A stretch of 46,553 nucleotides of DNA. Source: DATEJJ01 sp039649115 (GTDB lineage Bacteria > Actinomycetota > Actinomycetes > Mycobacteriales > Micromonosporaceae). Where the stretch lies: contig JBBWZQ010000397.1 of assembly GCA_039649115.1 (NCBI GenBank), positions 1 through 46,553 of the forward strand, in the 5' to 3' direction. Below are positions 42,871 to 46,553 of the stretch, piece after piece; within the stretch, counting starts at the first letter, position 1, and every line of letters starts with the position of its first letter. Under the pieces are notes generated by a model. That model saw nothing but the letters and a program-made list of their open reading frames with translations, was not told where the DNA came from and made no database searches. Both the position numbers and the translations under genes were made by a program.

Positions 42871-43537
42871 CGGCGTTACGCGCGACGCGGAACCCTACGT
42901 CGTCGATCTGGAAGGTCGGGTGGCTTCGGCGGCGTACCGAGGCCCGGCAGCTCCAGCGCTCATCGAACCAGCCGCCGCCACGCAGCACCCGGTAGCTGCC
43001 GTAGACCTCGGCATCGTAGACGTCCCAACACCATTCCCACACGTTGCCCAGCATGTCGTACAGGCCCCACGCGTTCGGCCGCCTGCCGCCCACCTCGTGC
43101 ATCCGCTCCTGCGAGTTGCCGCGATACCAGGCGATCTCGTCGAGCTGCCCGTACCGCGCGCCGGCCGTACCGGCGCGGCAGGCGTGTTCCCACTCGGCCT
43201 CGGTCGGCAGCCGGTACCCGTCAGCCGATTGGTCCCACTCGACGTCCTCGACACCGGCGTAGACGCGATACGCGGGCGATACTCCCTCGCGTTGCGACAG
43301 GGCGTTGCAGAACCGTACCGCGTTCCACCACGAAACGCCCTCAACGGGCAACCGGTCGCCACGCGCGGTGCTCGGCCGCTCGCCGGTGACCTGCGCGTAC
43401 CACGCCTGGGTGACGGCGAACGCCGCGAGCCGGTGCGGCGCGATCTCGACCGGCCAGCTGCGCCGCGTTCGCCGGTCCGACAGCGTCACCTGCCCCGACG
43501 GGATGGCGATCATCTCGGGTCCCGCGCGCGCGTCCAT
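42854..43537 (-). CDS. SUMF1/formylglycine-generating-enzyme-fold protein
   Basis: 227 residues. IPSGQVTL, PVEGVSWWNAVRFCNALS, YRLPTEAEWEHACRAG, NAWGLYDMLGNVWEWC and RGGGWFDERWSCRASVR follow the order of the SUMF1/FGE-sulfatase domain. True FGE has a pair of active-site cysteines in its last third; here only the single Cys of WSCRA is visible there, so cysteine-to-formylglycine conversion is doubtful. Other members of the fold act in iron-dependent or binding roles. ATG 43537 has AGGAT upstream. No sulfatase gene is nearby. It is divergent from the ABC exporter at 43617. Confidence 0.85.
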   Translation of the reverse strand: MDARAGPEMIAIPSGQVTLSDRRTRRSWPVEIAPHRLAAFAVTQAWYAQVTGERPSTARGDRLPVEGVSWWNAVRFCNALSQREGVSPAYRVYAGVEDVEWDQSADGYRLPTEAEWEHACRAGTAGARYGQLDEIAWYRGNSQERMHEVGGRRPNAWGLYDMLGNVWEWCWDVYDAEVYGSYRVLRGGGWFDERWSCRASVRRRSHPTFQIDDVGFRVARNAATARR

Positions 43538-43616
43538 GAGCGGCCGATCCTACCGACGCCGCGACGGGACGACCCGACGAGCAGAAGTGTCGGAGGGCCG
43601 CGCTACGGTCCCGGGT

Positions 43617-44417
43617 ATGAAATTCGCAGTGGAGGCGGAAAGCCTTGTGAAACAGTATCGCGGTCGCGGCGGGACGGTCGAGGCCGTGCGTGGCGTGGAC
43701 CTGCGGGTCGAAGCCGGCGAGGTCTTCGGGTTCCTGGGGCCCAACGGCGCCGGCAAGTCCACGACGATCCGGATGCTCACCACGCTGATGTCCCTCACCT
43801 CGGGCACGGCGCGGGTCGCGGGCATCGACGTGGCGGCCGAGCCCGACGCGGCGCGCCGGCGCATCGGGGTGGCTCTCCAGGAGGCCGGGCTGGATCCGCG
43901 TCAGACGGGCCGCGAGTTGCTGGTCCTGCAGGCGAGGTTGTTCGGCAGTTCGAAGCCGCAGGCCGCGCGCCGGGCTCAGGAACTGCTGGAGCTGGTCGAC
44001 CTCGTCGAGGCCGCCGAGCGGCGGATCAAGGGCTATTCCGGCGGGATGAAGCGCCGCCTGGACCTCGCGTCGGCGCTCGTCCACGAGCCCGAGGTGCTGT
44101 TCCTCGACGAGCCGACCACCGGCCTCGACCCGGCGAGCCGGGTCACCGTCTGGGACGAGCTGCGGCGCATCAACGAACGAGGGACCACCATCTTCCTCAC
44201 CACCCAGTATCTCGAAGAGGCCGATCAGCTCTGCGACCGGCTCGCCATCATCGACGGAGGGCTGATCGTGCGCGAGGGGACACCCGGACAGCTGAAGTCC
44301 GAACTGCGGCAGCGCCGCGGTCTGGACGCCGACCCGACCCTCGACGAGGTGTTCCTCGATGCCACCGGACGCACCCGTGAGCGGCTGGCCGGCGAGGTTC
44401 AGGAGGTGTCGGCATGA
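43617..44417 (+). CDS. ABC exporter ATP-binding protein (DrrA-like)
   Basis: 266 residues: Walker A GPNGAGKSTT, Q loop VALQEAGLD, signature YSGGMKRRLDLA, Walker B VLFLDEPTTGLDP, switch TTQYLEEADQ (Gln where most ATPases have His). It is the motor for the permease that follows. It is a separate, shorter relative of the 25325 ATPase. ATG 43617 lies 7 bases after TACGGT (43604-43609), so it may be leaderless; the -35 element is poor. Its stop and the permease start overlap by 4 bases. Confidence 0.92.
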   Translation: MKFAVEAESLVKQYRGRGGTVEAVRGVDLRVEAGEVFGFLGPNGAGKSTTIRMLTTLMSLTSGTARVAGIDVAAEPDAARRRIGVALQEAGLDPRQTGRELLVLQARLFGSSKPQAARRAQELLELVDLVEAAERRIKGYSGGMKRRLDLASALVHEPEVLFLDEPTTGLDPASRVTVWDELRRINERGTTIFLTTQYLEEADQLCDRLAIIDGGLIVREGTPGQLKSELRQRRGLDADPTLDEVFLDATGRTRERLAGEVQEVSA

Positions 44418-45178
44418 GTACCTTTCAGCAGGCGAACGTCCTGGGCGGCCGAGCGCTGCGGGAGGCGCTGCGGACACCGGAGTCGCTGGTTCCGATGCTG
44501 TTCATCCCGATGTTCTTCCTGGTGGTCAACCTCGGGCAGGCCGGCAAGATCTTCCCGTCCGGCTCGACGTCGTTCCTGCACGGACAGAGCTACGCCGCCT
44601 TCCAACTGCCCGCCTCGCTGCTGCTCGCGGCGTCGTTCGGCAGTGCGGCGCTCTACCTGGTCGAGGACATCGAGGGAGGCTACTTCGACAAGCTGCGGGC
44701 TTCGCCGGTCTCGCGCAGCGCTCTGGTGATCGGGCGCCTGCAGGCGGAGGCGGTGAAGAGCCTTGTCATCACGGCGGTCCTGGTGGTCCTGGCCCTGCCG
44801 TTCGGAGTCTCGGTCGCGAGCGGGCCGCTGGGCTTCCTGCTGCTGCTCGTGCTGACTTCGCTGTGGGCCGTCGTCTACGCCGGCTTCATGCAGCTCATCG
44901 CGCTCAAGACGCGCAGCGCGGCGGCCACCAACTCCGGCGGTCTGGTGTTCTTTCCGCTGCTGTTCCTCACCCCCAACTTCGTGCCCCGCGGCCTGCTGAC
45001 CCGGCCGATGGAGATCGCCGCGACCTTCAACCCGGTCACCTACGTGATGGAAGCCCTGCGCTCGCTCATCCTGCAGGACTTCGCGTGGGCGACACTGGCG
45101 CGCGGGTTCGGCGTCGCGGCGGTGCTCGGCGTACTGATGATCACCCTCAACGTGCGGCTCATCCGCCAGTACGACTGA
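44414..45178 (+). CDS. ABC-2 type permease (DrrB-like)
   Basis: 254 residues with six hydrophobic helices. It opens ALREALRTPESLVPMLFIPMFFLVVN, has the EDIEGGYFDKLRASPVSRSALVIGR loop and TFNPVTYVMEALRSL near the end, both typical of DrrB-like ABC-2 permeases. It exports a drug, lipid or other unknown molecule as a homodimer with the upstream ATPase. ATG 44414 overlaps the ATPase stop (ATGA). The 200 bases that follow hold no convincing gene. Confidence 0.9.
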   Translation: MSTFQQANVLGGRALREALRTPESLVPMLFIPMFFLVVNLGQAGKIFPSGSTSFLHGQSYAAFQLPASLLLAASFGSAALYLVEDIEGGYFDKLRASPVSRSALVIGRLQAEAVKSLVITAVLVVLALPFGVSVASGPLGFLLLLVLTSLWAVVYAGFMQLIALKTRSAAATNSGGLVFFPLLFLTPNFVPRGLLTRPMEIAATFNPVTYVMEALRSLILQDFAWATLARGFGVAAVLGVLMITLNVRLIRQYD

Positions 45179-45378
45179 GGCCCGCGGGTCGGTTTCCGGG
45201 GTCGCGATTCCTTTCCGGGCCTCGGCGGGTCTTCCTTTCCAAAGGGGTACTTCGCCGACACGGCGCAGCCCAGCTCCTCGCGGCCTGCGCAACCGCCGGA
45301 CTGGCCGGCCCGGGCGACCGGCTTGTCGCCCTGCTCGGCCGCAACCCCCGGACACAGGGGCCTGCCGTCACCGGGCCG
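45179..45378. other. Gap between the ABC permease and the EEP-family gene
   Basis: The genes converge here. There is a weak 8-base inverted repeat (45177-45184 with 45216-45223) with a 31-base loop, which is a poor terminator, and nothing else that I can support. Confidence 0.4.
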
Positions 45379-46506
45379 TCACCCGGGTGCGGGCGGCGGC
45401 AGATCGAGGTCGGCGTAGATGGCGGCATGGTCGGATCCGGCATGGACGGACCGCGTCATCGTGTCGTAGATGGGCCACAGCGTCCCGCGCCGACCGCCCC
45501 AGACCCCTTTGCGGAACACCCCGCCTCCGGTGGCACAGGCGAACAGGCGCGGCGAGAGCAGGACGTAGTCCAGCTTGTTGCGGGCGGTGCAGTAGCCGTA
45601 GGTACCGGGTCGGCCGGCGTCGTCGAATCCGGGATGCGTCGAGATGTCGCGCAGGTCGGTCTCGCCGAGCAGCGGGGCGAGCGGCTCGCTGTCGGGGGTG
45701 TCGTTCAGGTCGCCGACCACGGCCACCAGCGGGACCGCGTTGGTGACAAGGTCGCGGTAGATCCCGGCGACACGGAGTGCCTGGCGGCGGCGGATGGCGT
45801 CGGACGCCACCTTGCCCCCGTACCCCTTGCTCTTGAAGTGGTTGACCAGCACCGCGAGGGACTGTCCGGCGGCCGTGCGGAAGTGGTACTCGGCGCAGTC
45901 GCGGCTGAACACCCGACCGACGGCATCGACGTCGTCGACATGGCTGCGTTGCACCTCGATCCGATAGTCCTCAGTGGACATCACACCCACGTCGATGCCG
46001 CGCTCGTCGTTGCCGTCGATGACCATGATGTGCGGGTACCGGGGGCGGTCGCCGACCAGCAGCGCGCCATCCGCGAACCGCTTGACCGCCAGACGGCTCT
46101 CCGCCTCGACGATGCCGACGATGTCCGCGCCGACATCGTGGATCACTCTGGCGGTGTTGAGCATGGCCAGCTCGTCGACCCGGTCGGTGGTCAGCTCCAC
46201 CCAACCGATCCAGTCGGCCCGGCCGCCGGCCACGATGTCCACCCGGCCGTCGCGCGACCGCCGGATCAGCCGACCCCGGTTCTGCCGCAGGCGGGCGAAG
46301 TGCGCAGTATCGCCGCCGCGCAGGCCGAGCCGGTCCAGCTCGCGTACGATCTCGTGCTTGATGCGATCCGTGTAGACCGGCTCCTCGATCAGCACGCTGA
46401 CGCGTTCGAACGCCTCCAACGCCGGCCGCCCGGCAGACCAGGTCCGCTGATCGAGCGCGCGGGCCCGGTCGAACAGGTTCTCCACGTTGTAGCTCGCGAT
46501 CCGCAC
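45379..46506 (-). CDS. Endonuclease/exonuclease/phosphatase-family protein
   Basis: 375 residues of the DNase I-like fold. ASYNVENLF begins the protein, GIVEAES supplies the metal-binding Glu, VNHFKSKGYGG is a conserved loop, GDLNDTPDSEP holds the catalytic Asp/Asn pair, and GSDHAAIYADL ends it. Such proteins cut phosphodiester or phosphoester bonds using Mg2+; no signal peptide is seen, so it acts inside the cell. GTG 46506 is the first codon before homology and is only 47 bases from the window end; no ribosome site is clear. Substrate unknown (DNA, lipid or nucleotide). Confidence 0.85.
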   Translation of the reverse strand: MRIASYNVENLFDRARALDQRTWSAGRPALEAFERVSVLIEEPVYTDRIKHEIVRELDRLGLRGGDTAHFARLRQNRGRLIRRSRDGRVDIVAGGRADWIGWVELTTDRVDELAMLNTARVIHDVGADIVGIVEAESRLAVKRFADGALLVGDRPRYPHIMVIDGNDERGIDVGVMSTEDYRIEVQRSHVDDVDAVGRVFSRDCAEYHFRTAAGQSLAVLVNHFKSKGYGGKVASDAIRRRQALRVAGIYRDLVTNAVPLVAVVGDLNDTPDSEPLAPLLGETDLRDISTHPGFDDAGRPGTYGYCTARNKLDYVLLSPRLFACATGGGVFRKGVWGGRRGTLWPIYDTMTRSVHAGSDHAAIYADLDLPPPAPG

Positions 46507-46553
46507 ACCGGTAGTCTGCCGGAGGCTGCCGCGCAGGCGGTCAGCCGGTGCGG

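Noticed and set aside
45179..45378. Possible gene fragment between the ABC permease and the nuclease-fold gene
   Set aside because: No frame gives a recognisable protein pattern, and there is no start or ribosome site.

Overview
The window is high-GC DNA with GTG starts, many 4-base stop/start overlaps, secreted enzymes carrying family 2 carbohydrate-binding modules (CBM2) and an F420-type reductase. This points to a mycelial actinomycete, most likely Micromonosporaceae (Actinoplanes/Micromonospora relatives). That assignment is an inference from gene content and style. I see no rRNA, tRNA, CRISPR array, transposase or integrase.

Layout. 1-1173: 3' part of a secreted beta-helix pectate-lyase-like gene. 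1182-5763 (minus): topoisomerase IV-type parE-parC. 5855-7306 (minus): an APC permease. 7490-10934: a membrane-anchored solute-binding/VWA protein overlapping a second anchored solute-binding protein, with no transporter genes. 11186-16841: first carbohydrate block (CE1-type esterase-CBM2, GH43, NicO metal exporter, CE2-like esterase-CBM2). It runs directly into the truncated remains of an ECF sigma gene. 17308-22208: DEAD-box helicase, then a minus-strand SDR/F420-type reductase pair and an acyl-CoA synthetase. 22325-23704: secreted beta-propeller with seven Cys-pair repeats. 23764-26284 (minus): NodI/NodJ-like ABC exporter with two permeases. 26358-28079 (minus): membrane protein and ribbon-helix-helix protein, preceded by three GCTAGC hexamers at exact 12-bp spacing. 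28231-28607: a 20-residue upstream peptide ORF and a 99-residue protein with a Cys-rich tail. 28833-32351 (minus): second carbohydrate block (GH62 then GH51-like arabinofuranosidases, both with CBM2), abutting a signal-peptide-only stub. 32633-35198: divergent PhyH oxygenase and stand-alone condensation-domain protein. 35214-40005 (minus): protease-MoxR-DUF58-VWA-VWA operon. 40449-41483: AA10 lytic polysaccharide monooxygenase with CBM2. 41538-46506: small membrane protein, MarR regulator, half of a VOC gene, SUMF1-domain protein, two-gene ABC exporter, and an endonuclease/exonuclease/phosphatase-fold protein.

How it fits together. The CBM2-tagged esterases, GH43, GH51, GH62 and the AA10 enzyme, with the PL9-like protein, make a dispersed arabinoxylan/arabinan/pectin toolkit. 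Two of the genes (CE1 and GH43) carry a palindrome of the CGAA-N-TTCG xylanase-operator type. The least explained parts are the VWA/solute-binding pair, the 28-kb segment (RHH gene, GCTAGC array, Cys-rich small ORFs), the Cys-pair propeller, the PhyH/condensation pair and the protease-led MoxR operon. Several truncated genes lie exactly at the edges of the carbohydrate genes and look like insertion or rearrangement scars.
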